This document shows, piece after piece, positions 20,026 to 32,400 of a stretch of 57,442 bases of DNA (its first letter is position 1; every line of letters starts with the position of its first letter). Source of the DNA: Cladosporium sp. IMV 00045. Lineage: Eukaryota; Ascomycota; Dothideomycetes; Cladosporiales; Cladosporiaceae. The notes under the pieces were generated by a model. The model did no database searches. It was not told where the DNA came from and was given only the letters and a program-made list of their open reading frames with translations. Both the position numbers and the translations under genes were made by a program. The stretch lies in NCBI GenBank assembly GCA_001931905.2, contig MSJI02000942.1:1-57442 (forward strand). The letters are read 5' to 3'.

Positions 20026-21314
20026 TTGTCGAGAATCCAAGCTGCTATGGTTTCATGGGCGACGGGCTAAATTTCTAGAACACAATTACTAACAAGTCTT
20101 TCCGTTCTCTCCACGACGCCCTGGTGACTCGATTATGAATCCCGAGTGCGTCTCAAGTGTAGCTCATCTCGTTCGTAATCTTACGAGTCTTCCTACGATA
20201 ACTGACTGGCTTGGCGAGCTTCACCACGTTACATGTATTCCGAATATCGCCCATCGCATACGTCAAGTTAGAATTGGCAACTCGATTAGCAGTGGCTAGG
20301 CCGGGTGATCTGCTAGCCTCTAATACGGAAGCTCAGTTGTGCCCTGTAAGAAGCTTTCTAGCGGCAGTATCTCGACATCTTGAGCTGTATCATCCGAGAT
20401 TGACCTACTCAAAAGAGTGAGTGTCAAGCTAAGACTGTTTGAGGCTGGACAAGGTCTCATCGCCTTGCCGGGCATTCCATTCGAACTGGGTTTCGCGGCA
20501 TTTGCAACTCTCAAAAATGTACTACGCGATGGCACGCATGCCCCGACGGTCGTATCCTGACTCGAGAGCCGGAAAAACGTAAATCTCAGAAGCAAGGAAC
20601 AGTATGGACACACCATTTACATGGCGTTATCTAAATTTTGATCTTGTTGGGCCTGCCATTCCAGGTAGCGACAGCGCACTAAAGCGACATGCGGCGCTTT
20701 AGCGTGAATCTTGTCCTCCCCTCGGACAGTCCCTGCCCTTCTCTCTTCAGCATTACCCTACTTAGCCTTCGCTTCAAAGGCAGTCGGTTCAACAAAGCTG
20801 GACCCTCATCGGTGTGTGACGGTATGTGCTGATTCCACCCAAGCGTAAGGTATAGCTTGCGTGGACTATGCAATAACAGCAGCCACTGCACTAGTGGCAT
20901 GGTTTATACGTAACCAGGATGTGTGCATGGCGTTAGAACAGGAATTGCAGAAACCAGCTTCCTGGGCACACCTGCATGCAGATTTGTTTTCAAAGCTACG
21001 AGCCATGTAGGGTTGCTGCAACCTTATTCCATTGCACCGTCCTTCGCACATGTACTTTGTTGGCCGCATCAGCTGAGCAAAAAGGGCCGTCGCAAGTTGC
21101 AAGGATGTGTGCAGCTGGTTAAGTGAGGTATGGGTGGTACCACCCCTCAGACGCAAATGCATCTCAAGCTTGCTAAATGGTGAATGTATGCATAATGTGC
21201 TGGCTCGACACTTTGTAAAGCTGCCTTTTGCCCGGAGGATAAAAGTATTATTGAGTGCCCGCACACAACACAATTATTGTGAACACACAAGAGGTCGTAC
21301 TAATCTCACACAAG
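20026..21314. other. Intergenic, no gene seen
   Basis: 1.3 kb without a supported gene. An imperfect hairpin (CACTAAAGC at 20677-20685 with GCTTTAGCGTG at 20696-20706) resembles in sequence the GCTAAA/TTTAGC hairpins at 2711 and 14028, but is too weak to call a family. Confidence 0.35.
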
Positions 21315-22766
21315 ATGATATCCGCAGCGCCATGCCGTAACTTTCTTTCGACGGGCACTTGTGATTATGGAAGTCGTTGCCGATTCTCCCATGATACAGC
21401 GACGCAACGTGATCGTCCGCCACCGGGACAAACGCCTTGCTTCCACTGGAAAAAGGCTGGCGCTTGTCCATACAGAGATAAGTGTGCATGTCTCCACAGA
21501 CCTCGAGCGATTGATAGCACCAAAAGAACTTTTGAAGATCTGTGTGAAAAGATTCATACGTTTGGGGTAGTTGACAGCACGCGCTGCGATGAGGAGATTG
21601 TCAAGTCGGACTTCCAAGAAATCGCTAGCTACGACTGGGTCGCTGCACCCGTCCCGACCATTGGAACCCAGGTAGCCACAGTTCTGCCCGATTCGATAAC
21701 ACAACTGACTGAGACGGGAAACCCGAAGAAATTGACACCCGCAGAAATGCCGCTCACAATACAGCCGGATTTCATTGCTTTCGCGCGGAAGTCGGAGACT
21801 GAGACCATCATGGATCCTTACACGTTCCGTCTTGAAGCTCTCGTTCAGGCTTGTCTGCGAACTTCCCCTCAAATGTCATTCAAAGGCGTCGACATTATTT
21901 GCGGTCTCAACAATCTGCGCAAAATCTTCGATTTCGCGCGCGGGAAGCAGAAAGACCCATTTCGCATCGATGTTGAGCTTTGCAGTGGGGTTTTGATGAT
22001 GACCCGTTGGGACGAATATTCGAAGAACTTGGCTCAGACTTCCCTGTGCCGTGGGTATGGAAGAGGATTTGAGGAGGCATGTACGACGCGAGAAGAGCAA
22101 GACGTGCAGTCCACAAGTCACCACAGGGTTTTCTCATATTCTCTAGGTGGCCTGAGTTTGCTTGTTCAATCCGAGGTGGATGCTTGCGACTGCCGTTGTT
22201 TCGAGCAGGACTCCTGGGAATTCCCAACTCGATCATCACTGCCGCCAATCTGTCCCGCGGTATCAGGGAAGGCGACCTTACCCCAAACGGATTTGCCACC
22301 CCAAATGCATTTGCCAGACAGTTCCACGCTTCCGTTGGCTGTCGTTGACGTCGGCATGAAGCATAGCTCGGAATGTCTCGTAGAGATCAAATCTCGAGAC
22401 AAAAAGAACACCAGAATGGACGACATCATGGTCCAGATGTGGTTTTCAGGGCGTCATCGACTTTATCTTGGCCGACACCTGCGAGGAACGTTTGTCTCTA
22501 CTGATGCATATCAGAAAGATGTTACCTCAGACTTAGCAATGTGGCAAAGGCAAAATGAGAATGAGATCGCCATCTTCGTCGGTCTACTCAAACATGTCAA
22601 GCAGACGGTATGTCAGGTGGCGTCAGATGGTGGTTGTGTGAGGTACGCTTTGGTTTTCCAGCAACGTCGGTCTGGGAATGGGCTGGAGCTGTGGCGGCGT
22701 GAGAGAGGCCAAGATCTCTTGAAGCAAGAGACATTGGCAAAAATGCAACTATGCAGTGTAGCATGA
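21315..22766 (+). CDS. CCCH zinc-finger protein with possible EhD/EhK nuclease-like core
   Basis: A single-exon gene of 483 residues from ATG 21315. Two N-terminal CCCH fingers (C-x8-C-x5-C-x3-H) are exact: CRNFLSTGTCDYGSRCRFSH and CFHWKKAGACPYRDKCACLH; this type usually binds RNA. The remaining 390 residues match a fungal family commonly mislabelled geranylgeranyl pyrophosphate synthetase; no DDxxD prenyl-synthase motif is visible. Its conserved points are SYDWV, GYGRGFEEACTT, FSYSLGGLSLLVQSEVD near 286 and ECLVEIKSRD near 356, then QMWFSGRHRLYLGRHLRGTF. The spaced EVD and EIK resemble motifs III/IV of Rai1/DXO decapping nucleases or a PD-(D/E)XK core. I infer an RNA-directed enzyme, with low certainty. 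Confidence 0.65.
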   Translation: MISAAPCRNFLSTGTCDYGSRCRFSHDTATQRDRPPPGQTPCFHWKKAGACPYRDKCACLHRPRAIDSTKRTFEDLCEKIHTFGVVDSTRCDEEIVKSDFQEIASYDWVAAPVPTIGTQVATVLPDSITQLTETGNPKKLTPAEMPLTIQPDFIAFARKSETETIMDPYTFRLEALVQACLRTSPQMSFKGVDIICGLNNLRKIFDFARGKQKDPFRIDVELCSGVLMMTRWDEYSKNLAQTSLCRGYGRGFEEACTTREEQDVQSTSHHRVFSYSLGGLSLLVQSEVDACDCRCFEQDSWEFPTRSSLPPICPAVSGKATLPQTDLPPQMHLPDSSTLPLAVVDVGMKHSSECLVEIKSRDKKNTRMDDIMVQMWFSGRHRLYLGRHLRGTFVSTDAYQKDVTSDLAMWQRQNENEIAIFVGLLKHVKQTVCQVASDGGCVRYALVFQQRRSGNGLELWRRERGQDLLKQETLAKMQLCSVA

Positions 22767-23237
22767 TGAAATGCTTGGTGTTGGGATGTAATACGTTCAA
22801 AGAATGTTAATCGATGATCTGTCAAGTCACAGCACGCCTGCCCTATATACAACCGTGGGTGATGAATGTAGTGCTGCCGATCTTCATTTCTGGGAAGTCC
22901 ATAGCACGAGCAACACCTCGACAGAGAGCAGTCAAATCCGACACGTGAGGTTCTGCAGCGGTCTCTCCTGAATATGCCGCAAATCTGTTGAGCCCACAAT
23001 TGCTTTGGCATTTTGATCACGGCTATATGCCGCAAGTTGAATTGGTGATCAGTTCGAGTCCTTATGGACCAAGGTGATATATACGTTTCCAGCTGACATT
23101 GTATGTGGGCCTGCCAACCATATGTACCATCGATGAATGTAGCCGTAAGGTCCTTGCCGTGGAACATAGCCTTAAGTTGTCTATCTCGGAAACGTCTGAA
23201 AAACGTACTGCAAGAAGCAGCTCGCAAAGCCTTCCAT
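22767..23237. other. Spacer between two convergent genes
   Basis: 470 nt between the CCCH gene (+) and the ATPase gene (-), both ending here. It should hold two terminators; no distinctive element was recognised. Confidence 0.4.
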
Positions 23238-24827
23238 CTATTGCTCCAAAAGCTCCTGCGCATAGCCGTTCTCCTCTCCTACCATGACGCTGACTCCTCC
23301 GTCTATTCCGACACGACACCGCGTCTTCATGTGGAGCACCCTAGATTCAAGTCGCGACGGCCGTCTGCTGTCGCTCATGTGGATGAACGCGTTCGGAGCG
23401 AAAACCCTACTTTCCCCGACCGCAAGTCCTACGATACCTTCGAACATGGAAGCCTGGGACTCGATGCTATTCAAAAGTCTCGAAGCGCCCGCAAGATGAG
23501 CACGAATCGCCTGAAACCAAGCGGGAGATTTGAACTGATGAACGATGCTGACTGAGCACAGGTCAAGAAGTTTCTCCGATATGGTAGGTTCTTGTGTGGA
23601 TATGACTATCCTCGTGCCGATATGTCGTTGTTCTCGTATGGTCGTGAGCAAACGATCGGTGAAGTTTGCAGCCGCTGGTGACTGATTCATGTATTTGTGT
23701 GCCTCATCAAGCGCAACCACCAAGCCACATGACGGTCGTTTCTCTTTAGCAATGCTCAAACATATGTCAAAGAGCATGCAAACTGTCGCATCATCGAGGA
23801 AAGGGTCCGACAGATCGACAATCGTCAGGGTGCCAGGCTGCAGACTCATAAGTCGCCGGGGTTCCTTCTTCTTGAGGTCGGCCTTGGTAGGCGGCCAACG
23901 CATAAAGCTCTGGAGTAGATCCAAGCGTAGCCTCATTGGTCTCTGTTGTTCTGAAGTGAGGCTTGCAGCGTCTAGCTGCTGGAGGAATTCGCCGTAGTTG
24001 AATCCCCTGCCTTGACCGGAGATCGCCATACTTCGCAGAATTCGCTGGATCACCTCCATGTAGAGCGGCACGGAGTCGGACTTTTCCGAAAATGCCATGA
24101 GTCGGTGCATACGCTCAACGCTGAGCTCACTTGGTGGCAGCAAGAATTTTTCCACGGTGATGTTGGTAGCGCCTTGAGTTGCAGCGTGATAACGGTCATG
24201 GGTGGCTTCAAAATTGCTGCTAGAAACAAGGACCTTCACTCTCACTCAACGCGAAGCAAGGTGAACAGTCTCTGCAATCGCCCCAGAGGAGTCGGAATCA
24301 TAGTGAAAAACCAAGCCTGCCACTGGTCTTTGTAATCTTCCAAATCGATCGTCGGGGATCAAGAAGTTTTCCAAAAGGCAGGTCAGCGTATAGCTCTTGC
24401 CGCTGCCTTGTGAACCGCATATGAAAAAAGAGTTCGGAGCATGGACATTGATCATGATAGGCTCCGGAGACTCAATTCCGTCGTTTCCCCCGATGTCGAA
24501 TCCTAGGAGACCGTATTGAGGCAGCAGGGGGCGAGAGCGTTGACTCAAAAGTGTCCAATTTGCATCCAGTGTTCCATAGGCAGTATTCTTGTCACTTTCA
24601 GCCTCCGTACTTGTTCTTGAGGCTGTTCCATCAAGCTCGTCATCAGAAAAGCTGACACGGTGAAATGGGAGTCCGTCGACTGCACACTTTACAGCAAGCG
24701 AGAACAGAGGCGTCATACGAATAGACTCTTCCTCCCCATTTCGCTGTGTTTCGGTTTGCCCCAGATACTGCAAGTAACGTCTTCTTTCTGCTTCGTAGCT
24801 GTCTCTGCTTGGTGAAAGTGCTGTCAT
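23238..24827 (-). pseudogene. HerA/FtsK-like P-loop ATPase interrupted by in-frame TGA
   Basis: On the minus strand a frame from ATG 24827 to the stop at 23238 encodes about 528 residues, interrupted once by TGA at 24246-24248. The two halves stay in the same frame. Domain signs: PNSFFICGSQGSGKSYTL is Walker A; GLVVALDEAHKYM is Walker B with catalytic Glu; TRIVISTQEPTI is the sensor-like strand; and FAPNAFIHM precedes the C-terminal TDGG-like GIDGGVSVM. This matches a fungal family of HerA/FtsK-type ATPases of unknown role. The TGA falls between ETVHLASR and VRVKVLVSSSN, where related proteins read through without a gap, so a CGA-to-TGA change is the simplest cause. It may be a recent pseudogene, a sequencing error, or a readthrough site. 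No phase-correct intron removes it. Confidence 0.7.
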
Positions 24828-25520
24828 CTTGGGAGTCGGAAGGCCAGCTGTTGTGATAAAGTTACGAAGGTGAAAAGTTGCTAATGGATAAATCGAGTCG
24901 CTTGAAGAATACACTGTAGTCGTCCGAGTGAGCAGTATTTGGCATACAGTTCTCAACGGGCCACAGGAGCGGTATGTTTTATAAAAGTCTCAGGTTGACC
25001 CCGACGGTAGCCTCTGTGCTTCACCTCAAGTTCATATCTTGATAGCTCCAGCTAGGAAAGGAAAGGAGGTTTTGCATGATGTGATGACGTGGCAGCCAGC
25101 CACAAGCACAAGCTGAAAGGTCTAAGGTTGACGGTGATACGAAGCTCCATAACAAGTATCAGGCGATTCAGATGAAGCATGCAAGGCGAAATCCCGGTCT
25201 TCCGATCGCGTGCTCTCGAGGAGTGACACGTCTTGCGCACCGGTCGACCATCGTAGACGCAAGGCAAGAACATGACAATGTACACTTGCAAAGAGCCTAT
25301 GCTATATCCTCGTGGCGATATGTGCGCTCTTCGGGGAGCTGCTCGTCGATCGGGATTCAGACGGATCAAATGCTTGACGACTTACTTATAGAATGGCAGT
25401 ACTAAACGATCGGTGACCGGTTGGATTCGCTCAGAAAGCGATTACATACTCAAGAACTTGATACCGAGGATGCGCATGAGGAAGAGTTAAAGAACGTGTA
25501 TTGAGTAAACTCCGTCAACC
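24828..25520. other. Intergenic, no gene seen
   Basis: Upstream region of the ATPase gene and downstream region of the RNase III-like gene. The ATPase frame stays open a further 43 codons upstream of its ATG without another ATG. No other feature was recognised. Confidence 0.4.
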
Positions 25521-27322
25521 TCAAAAGAGTTGATCGTAAGGCAAGCTGTCAGATGCAAGGACCTCTCTTTCTTCCAATGCTTCAAATCTCGAAGGATTGG
25601 AAGACCAAAATTCGCCATTGATCATCTTCTCTATGATAGGTCCAGCACTTGCACTGAGGCGAGTGAGATGACTTGAATTGAATTTCTGCACTATCTTGAT
25701 GCAGCAGGCAATGCGGTTCTCCGGGACGTCCATCAACCTAAAATTGAGTTAGTCAGGTCCAGGCCACAGAAGTTTTTGAAAGTTGAGGCCCACTTGTTGA
25801 GATGGTATCCATTGCCTATGGGATCGGCATATGGGAGGAAGGCGACAATACCGAAACCGAACATTTTGCTGAACAATTCAAGCTTTGCTGCTGATTGCCG
25901 CAACCTCGTGATATATCGCCGCTCTGCTTTGTATTCCTCCGATCCTGGAACAAGACTAGGGTAGAGAAGCGCTATCTTCCTGTCGGTGATGGCGGCTTTG
26001 CTAAGACTCAGCGGGTTACCTGTAGCCGTCCTTCGCAGTCTACCAAAACTCGTTTGTGTCTGGACCACAAAACTCCCAGGATGAAGAAGCAGATCGTCTG
26101 TGTCGCCCTGAAAGAGTCTTACTGTATGGCACATCGTCAGTAGAGAGTCAGCTGCAGCATTTTCGCGAAGTTTCTTCACTATGCGCAGGTGTTCCGCGTC
26201 CGACCGTGCGCCCTTCAGCACAAGATCGTCTGCGCACTTCCTCCCTCTGAGATCGCTTAGTGCTCTCTTGAAAGCAACAACAGACTGGATGCTTCCGAGA
26301 TAGTTGAAGAGAAACCTTAGCTGTTGTGCATATGGCTCGTCAATACTTCTACTGATCTCTTCGTCCAAGCTAAACACATGGCCGGTCAGCTGAAGCGCTG
26401 GTCCGGGTATGTGCCGTATTGTTTGGTGCTCTCGAGTCGACTGAATTGGAGATGTTGCAAACTGCTGATTGCTCCGTGGTGCTAGAGGACGCAAGTTCCA
26501 ACGCTGCTGTGAGGAATGGAGTTCGCAGGACTCGGAGAGTCCACTCTGTGGACAGGATGTAGTTTCACCGGGCACAGTACTACCGCCATCGGGTCGGGAT
26601 CCTTGATCGGAATGTTCTACTGTATCGAGGTCGATCAATTCGTCAATACCTAAGACGGGGCGTGTAGTTGCTCCCATTGTGCAACTTGCCGAAAAACTTG
26701 CTGCAATGATCTGTTGCTGAGCGAGTTCGGGCGAGTTATTTGGAGGCAACTCAAGTGATTTCGTGCTTATTCAGCGTTAGTCCTGTTTGTACATTTGATG
26801 GACAAACCTACACGAGCAGATCGATAAGATCTGTGACTATCTTCAACGCTGACGCCATTGCCTCCTTCTGATCGCAGAGATCCTCAAATACGGCGGCCAC
26901 AATTGCGCCGATAGTCGCAGCGCGAACGGTATTTGATGGCACCTCATTTCCTTGCCGTACGCTCGTGATGATTAAGGGAGTGAAGCCGAGATTGTCGCAT
27001 GCGGCTGCGCGCAGATCTTTGCTTTTCGTCCAATTCAGTCTCTCATGAGTGATATCTTACGGATGTCAGCCCTGTTGGCCTTTCAGACGCATGTTCTCAT
27101 CCTACCGCGAGATTCTGTTCCCACCACAGGAAGACAACGCTTCTCTACGAAATCAATGATCGCGACGCCGGCTTTTGCCAGAGTCCGATTTCCATCATCC
27201 GCAATGCCGTCGATATCGCTTCGATGTGCGGCTTTGAAGCAAATAAAAAGGCGGCTGGTGTCTCTGAAGCGATAATTCAGCTGGCGTTGTACGAACTGTA
27301 TTTGCTCGGCCGCTAATGCCAT
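25521..27322 (-). CDS. RNase III-like protein with degenerate active site (4 exons)
   Basis: Four minus-strand exons, 27322-27106, 27055-26812, 26765-25794 and 25737-25521, splice through GT-AG introns of 50, 46 and 56 nt into 549 residues with phase kept throughout; the third intron has a clear CTGACTAAC branch site. Residues 10-140 resemble the RNase III fold of a fungal family: VQRQLNYRFRDTSRLFICFKAAH, then DDGNRTLAKAGVAIIDF in place of the ERLEFLGD signature, and later TVRAATIGAIVAAVFEDL as the second catalytic helix. The first signature has lost its Glu and Asp, so cleavage is unlikely. Residues 150-549 are unassigned: a Ser/Gln-rich linker followed by a helical domain. An upstream coding exon cannot be excluded because the frame stays open before ATG 27322. 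Confidence 0.75.
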
Positions 27323-28088
27323 GATGTCAAGCACGTTCTTATCCTGAAAGTTCGCTGGGCAGGGAGATCGAGGCGTAGAAGCTTTTCGACGCCGACTGAT
27401 GGAAAGCTCTGCCACTTCTATTGAACGCAGACCAACATTCACATGCTTTTGTACAGGCGTGTGTTACACCCCTTCCACACGCCTGGAACCTCATTATTAC
27501 GCTCCAGGTTGCATATGGACTAGACGTACCACTCTGAGCGAGTGGACCTCATTGCACCACTTGATGTTATTTCCTGCTCGTCCAAAGGCAGGATTCACAA
27601 TGGTTGACATAGAAAAGGCATCACTGATAAGGTCGCGATCTCGATCTCGACATATGATTGCCGAATCGGAAGCGTTTCACATTGCATCTTGGGTTGCTTG
27701 CGCTAAACTATAATAGGGACTAACTATTCCTGACGGTCGCAATCCACGCTTTGGGAAAGACTAAGCGTGGGCGACGCATGTAGACGACCTTCACCGGTGG
27801 CCGCGCAAGACCAATGAGATGAGGAGCTTTTTTAGAGCGCCGGCATCGTCTTCGTCCGCGCGGATACCCCGCATTATTCGTTCGAGTATTCGTGAAACCC
27901 TGACGCACATCTGCAGCTCTTCTCAATGGGAGGTTTCAGGCCGCCATGCTGTGTTCACGTTCATTTGATCAGTACATATAACGTTATGCATAGATGCGAA
28001 TTCTATTTGTTGCATGCAATGCAGGTTGATGGTGCCGGGCGCAGTGCATCATGCTGTGGCCCATCTGCAGGGTAGGCAGCGCTTTTCG
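27323..28088. other. Intergenic, no gene seen
   Basis: 770 nt between the RNase III-like gene and the GTP cyclohydrolase I gene. Short frames only; nothing recognisable. Confidence 0.4.
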
Positions 28089-28938
28089 TCAAGGTTGCGC
28101 TCTGTTGACCTTGAGAAGTTCCAGAAATCTGGCGCTCAGCTCGGCCTCGGTCTCAAAACAGCCGAGGGCACAGCTTGTGACTGACGTGGCGCTCGTCTTT
28201 TGAACGCCGCGCATCACCATGCACAGATGGCTCGACTCAACAGTGACCATCACTCCATGCGGCTTTATGGCTTCCGCGATGGCATGAGCAACCTCCTCGG
28301 TGAGACGTTCCTGGATCTGCAGCCGCCGGCAGAACATCTCGGCGATGCGTGGGAGTTTGGATAGCCCAATGACGGCATCAGAGGGCACGTAGCCGATTTG
28401 CATCTTCGAGTTGTGATCAGTCTTTAAGCACGAAGAACGGAGAACTGATGCGAGCAAACAGTACCTTCCCAATAAAGGGCACAAGATGGTGCTCGCATAG
28501 GCTGCATATGTCAATGTCCTTGACAATGACCATCCCACTGTTTGCCTCGTGAAAGATTGCGTTGTTGACGATGTTATCGACATTGTCGTGATATCCTTTG
28601 GTAAAGAATAACAGCGCTTCCACATAGCGTTTTGGCGTATCCAGCAGACCTTCACGATTTGGATCATCACCCAAACCCTCGATTAGTGTCCTTACGGCGC
28701 CATGCATTTTCTTCAGTCGCTTCTCAGCCTGTTCAAGTCCTTCAGTGGCACAGCTTCGGGTGCCAACACTCCGCTGGTTGAGCTTGTTGTTCTCGGAATA
28801 CAGTGGCGACTGCTGGCCTGGAATAAATTCGAAACCTTCAGCGACGGAATTTCCAAGTGTCGTTGTATCGGGAGACCTTGTGGTGCCAGGCACTTCGGAC
28901 TCTCCCTCCTTGGGCTTAGGTGCAATGGCCGAATCCAT
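28089..28938 (-). CDS. GTP cyclohydrolase I (2 exons)
   Basis: Exons 28938-28465 and 28403-28089 join through a 61-nt GT-AG intron into 262 residues. GTP cyclohydrolase I converts GTP to 7,8-dihydroneopterin triphosphate, first step of folate, tetrahydrobiopterin and some 7-deazaguanine routes. After a variable 70-residue N-terminus come DPNREGLLDTPKRYVEAL, SLCEHHLVPFIGK (zinc Cys and catalytic His), IGLSKLPRIAEMFCRRLQ, QERLTEEVAHAI and SSHLCMVMRGVQKTSA (second zinc Cys). All catalytic residues are intact. Differences from a typical housekeeping copy, such as YVPSDAVIG and SCALGCFETEAEL, suggest a divergent paralogue. It is transcribed away from the giant fusion gene starting 543 nt away, so a shared promoter and pathway are plausible. 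Confidence 0.92.
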
Positions 28939-29481
28939 GATGAGGGTGCGGAAAGCGGCAATTCGGCAAAATTCAGTTTAAAGGTTGTACACGGATGAAG
29001 AAGAGATATGAGTAACGGTACGGTCGTAAACCTGAGTTGGCAGCGACAGTCTGGTGGATTGACGTTCTGCTTTTGAAGTAGAAGTACAAGTAGTTGCCAT
29101 GAAGTCCACGAGGCTAGCTGTTGACCGGGCGAAGGGACTTCTGCTAGAGTAAACATTGGCTAGTTCATCATCCTGAACGGAAGAATGCTTGTGATAGGTG
29201 CAACGTGGAATGTCGCATTCCTGCCGTCCACTACCAACCAGCTGTCTCGTCAGAACCTTACCTGTCATGAATCATTTCTTAGCTATGGGTGTTTCCCACT
29301 CCATGTAAGCTGCATCAGCATATTGGCTGCAGAACCCTGCAGAACCAAGAAACCAGGAGAGGAAGTGCATGGAAGAACGCCTAGATCTCTGACAGGCATA
29401 CTAAGCTGAGCGCATGATCGGCAAACGGCTAGCGAGGACGAGGTGAGCTATAGATATACTTCAGTCGCTCATGTGCCCCTC
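28939..29481. promoter_or_regulatory. Divergent promoter region, GTP cyclohydrolase I and fusion gene
   Basis: 543 nt between the two start codons (or 615 nt if the fusion starts at 29554). It must contain both promoters. I found no clear TATA box or palindrome, so the regulatory call rests on position only. Confidence 0.45.
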
Positions 29482-32400
29482 ATGGATGTCACACGAATCA
29501 TCAGACACGGTATCGATACCTCCCAGCATTTAGCACACGCGAGCACAGATATCATGGCTACCCTCGACGTGTTGAAGCGAACGCTCAGACAGAAAGCCAT
29601 CGATGCAGCCCCGGCGTCCTCCCCACAGAAGTTGTCAGATTCACAGTACGCAGCTGGCTTTGGTATCTTGATGCAAAATCAAGAATGGACAACGTACCAA
29701 GACTTCGTTTTTCCCCAACTGACCCTGATACTGGCACCTTTATTTGACTCGCGCCCCGGGACGTCCATCCTAGAAGTAGGGCCAGGCCCAAAGAGCGTTC
29801 TAGGGTATCTACCTCGGTACCTGAGACAGAAGATCAGGAGATACGCTGCCTACGAGCCCAACGGCTTGTTCGCTTCAGAACTGGAGGAGTGGCTATGCTC
29901 TACCTCTGAGATAGAATCTCCGCTGCCATGTTTGGAAAGGTCACCGGACATCAAACGAACCCGATTCGCACCGAACAGCAAAACGAAGACCAGTGGCAGT
30001 ATCAGTGCGGAAGAGCCTGCTGAAGCATTCGATGTCGTCCTATTCTGCCACAGCTTGTACGGGATGAAGCCAAAACACGACTTCATCAAATGTACGCTAA
30101 ATATGCTCACTGAGTCCTCAGAAGGTGGGCTGGTGGTGGTCTTCCATCGGGGCGAAGTCTTGGACGGTGACGGTTTGGCATGCTATCGGTCAGCTACTTG
30201 TCCTACTGGGGTCATTCGCGTGACGGACAACGACGAGGTGTTGGATTGCTTCAGCCGCTTCATCGCCGGATTTGTCATGCAGGATCTGGACTCGGATAAG
30301 GCTGTCCAGGTTGAGTGGCGCAAGGCGTGCCGCTTTTTGTGTCGTCGTGAAGAAGCCCGCCCAGATAAGCTTTTGTTCGATTCGCCCACCCTGATGGTAG
30401 CCTTCAATCGACAAGCAACCAGTCTGCCGGAATTGATTGCCAAGGTGCCACTTGTGCGCGGAGACAAGAACGTCAAGAGTTGGCAGGCTCGGAGTCACTG
30501 TCCCACTTCGATAGTGAGACCGACAGATGTTCGACAAGTCCAACAGTGCACACAATGGGCTATAGATCACGGGCTCAGTTTGACCGTTCTCGGAGGAGGT
30601 CATAGCAGCCATTGTCTTTGGCCAAATGTCGTATCGGTCGATATGGATGCTTTTGATCAAGTACACGTCCTTCCGGCCACAAGCAATGGAGAAACATCTA
30701 CGTCAAATCCTACTCCCTTGGTCGTTGCTGGGGCCGGTTGTAAATCTGGCGATATTATCCGCAAGACCATGGAGGCTGGCTTGATAGTACCCCTGGGAGC
30801 ACGCCCAAGTGTAGGCGCAGGACTATGGCTACAGGGAGGTATGGGGCACTTGGCTCGGCTACACGGGCTCACATGCGATTCTGTCGTCGGTGCCGTGCTG
30901 GTGAGCGTTGCTTCCAGCGAGGTTTTCTGCATTGGCCTGGTACCAAGCGAGCATCAGCCGGCGGGCGCCGTGCACCCACAAAACGAAAGCGATCTGATGT
31001 GGGCGTTGAAAGGCGCTGGGACAAATTTCGGTATCTTGGTCAGCATCACGTTCAAGGCGTCCGCAGTACCGACATATGTGGTCCGCAACTCCATCAGTCC
31101 ACTAAACGACAAATTCGAGGCACTATGCAAACTAAACGAATTCGATGAATCGATCGCCAAAAAACTCACACGGACCTGTTCTGTGGATGCATACCTCTTT
31201 TGGGATGAGAATAAGCTGCATCTAGGGGTGACCATGTTCGAGTCGTCCACGAATGGGTTCGCCTCAGTAGAACGGGACCCCTCAATCATAGCAACGCTCA
31301 CAAATATGAATGCTAGCCTGGATCCGAGAACCACAACATGGAAAACTGTGGACAGTCTCGGTCTTTTTGAGACCGAGATGTACATGTCCGGGATGCACAG
31401 TAGAAATTCAGGCTGTAAAACCTCCAGTTTCAAGCGATGTGTATTTCTGAAGCACATCGGAACAGTGGATGTTGCGAAAGTCTTGGTGGCAGCCATGGAG
31501 TCTCGCCCATCGCCACTATGCTATCTCCACCTCCTGCAAGGCGGTGGAGCCGTCGGCGACGTGGCAGCTGTAGACACTGCATTTGGCTGTCGAGACTGGG
31601 ATTTTGCATGCGTGGTGACTGGCGTTTGGGCCCGCGATCACGATGGAACCAAAGCCTCCCGAGAGGTCGTAAAGTGGGTCTACAAAGTAGCCACAGATCT
31701 GTTGCCGTCAAGCAGTGGGGTATATGGTTCTGATCTTGGACCGGACCCTAGAGATGCCTTGCTGGCAGTCAGAGCGTTTGGGCCGAACCAGTCGCGCCTG
31801 GCCCACCTCAAACATATCATGGATCCCAAAAACGTGCTGGCCTTCGCGTGCCCGCTCATAGAGCCCCCTGTACGAGGCAAGCTTGTCATACTTGTCACAG
31901 GGGTCAGCTGCGCCGGTAAGGACCATTGCGCTGTTGTTTGGCGCTCTGTGTTTACTGCCCAAAAGGGCCTCGCAACGCAAAACGTCAGTATCAGCGATCC
32001 GATCAAGCAGGATTACGCGGCTGCCACTGGTTCTGACTTGAATCGCCTGATTCACGACCGTGCTTTCAAGGAGCAACACCGACTAGCATTGTCGAGGTAC
32101 TTCCATAGGAAACTGCAGCAAAGGCCCCGATTGCTCGAGGAGCAGTTCCTGCAAGTGTTGAACAAGTGCGAAAATGTGGACATCTTGCTGATCACTGGCA
32201 TGAGGGAAGAAGCACCAGTCGCGACTTATTCACATCTAGTCCCGGGCGGGAGACTGCTCGAGGTTCGTGTCGAAGCCAGCAAAGAGACACGAGAAGACCG
32301 ACGAGGGTGTCAAGGCGACGATTGTAGTGATGATAAATACAACGAAGACGGCAAACGCAACAATGACCGCCCATGTCTGATGTTCAACAACGACATGCCA

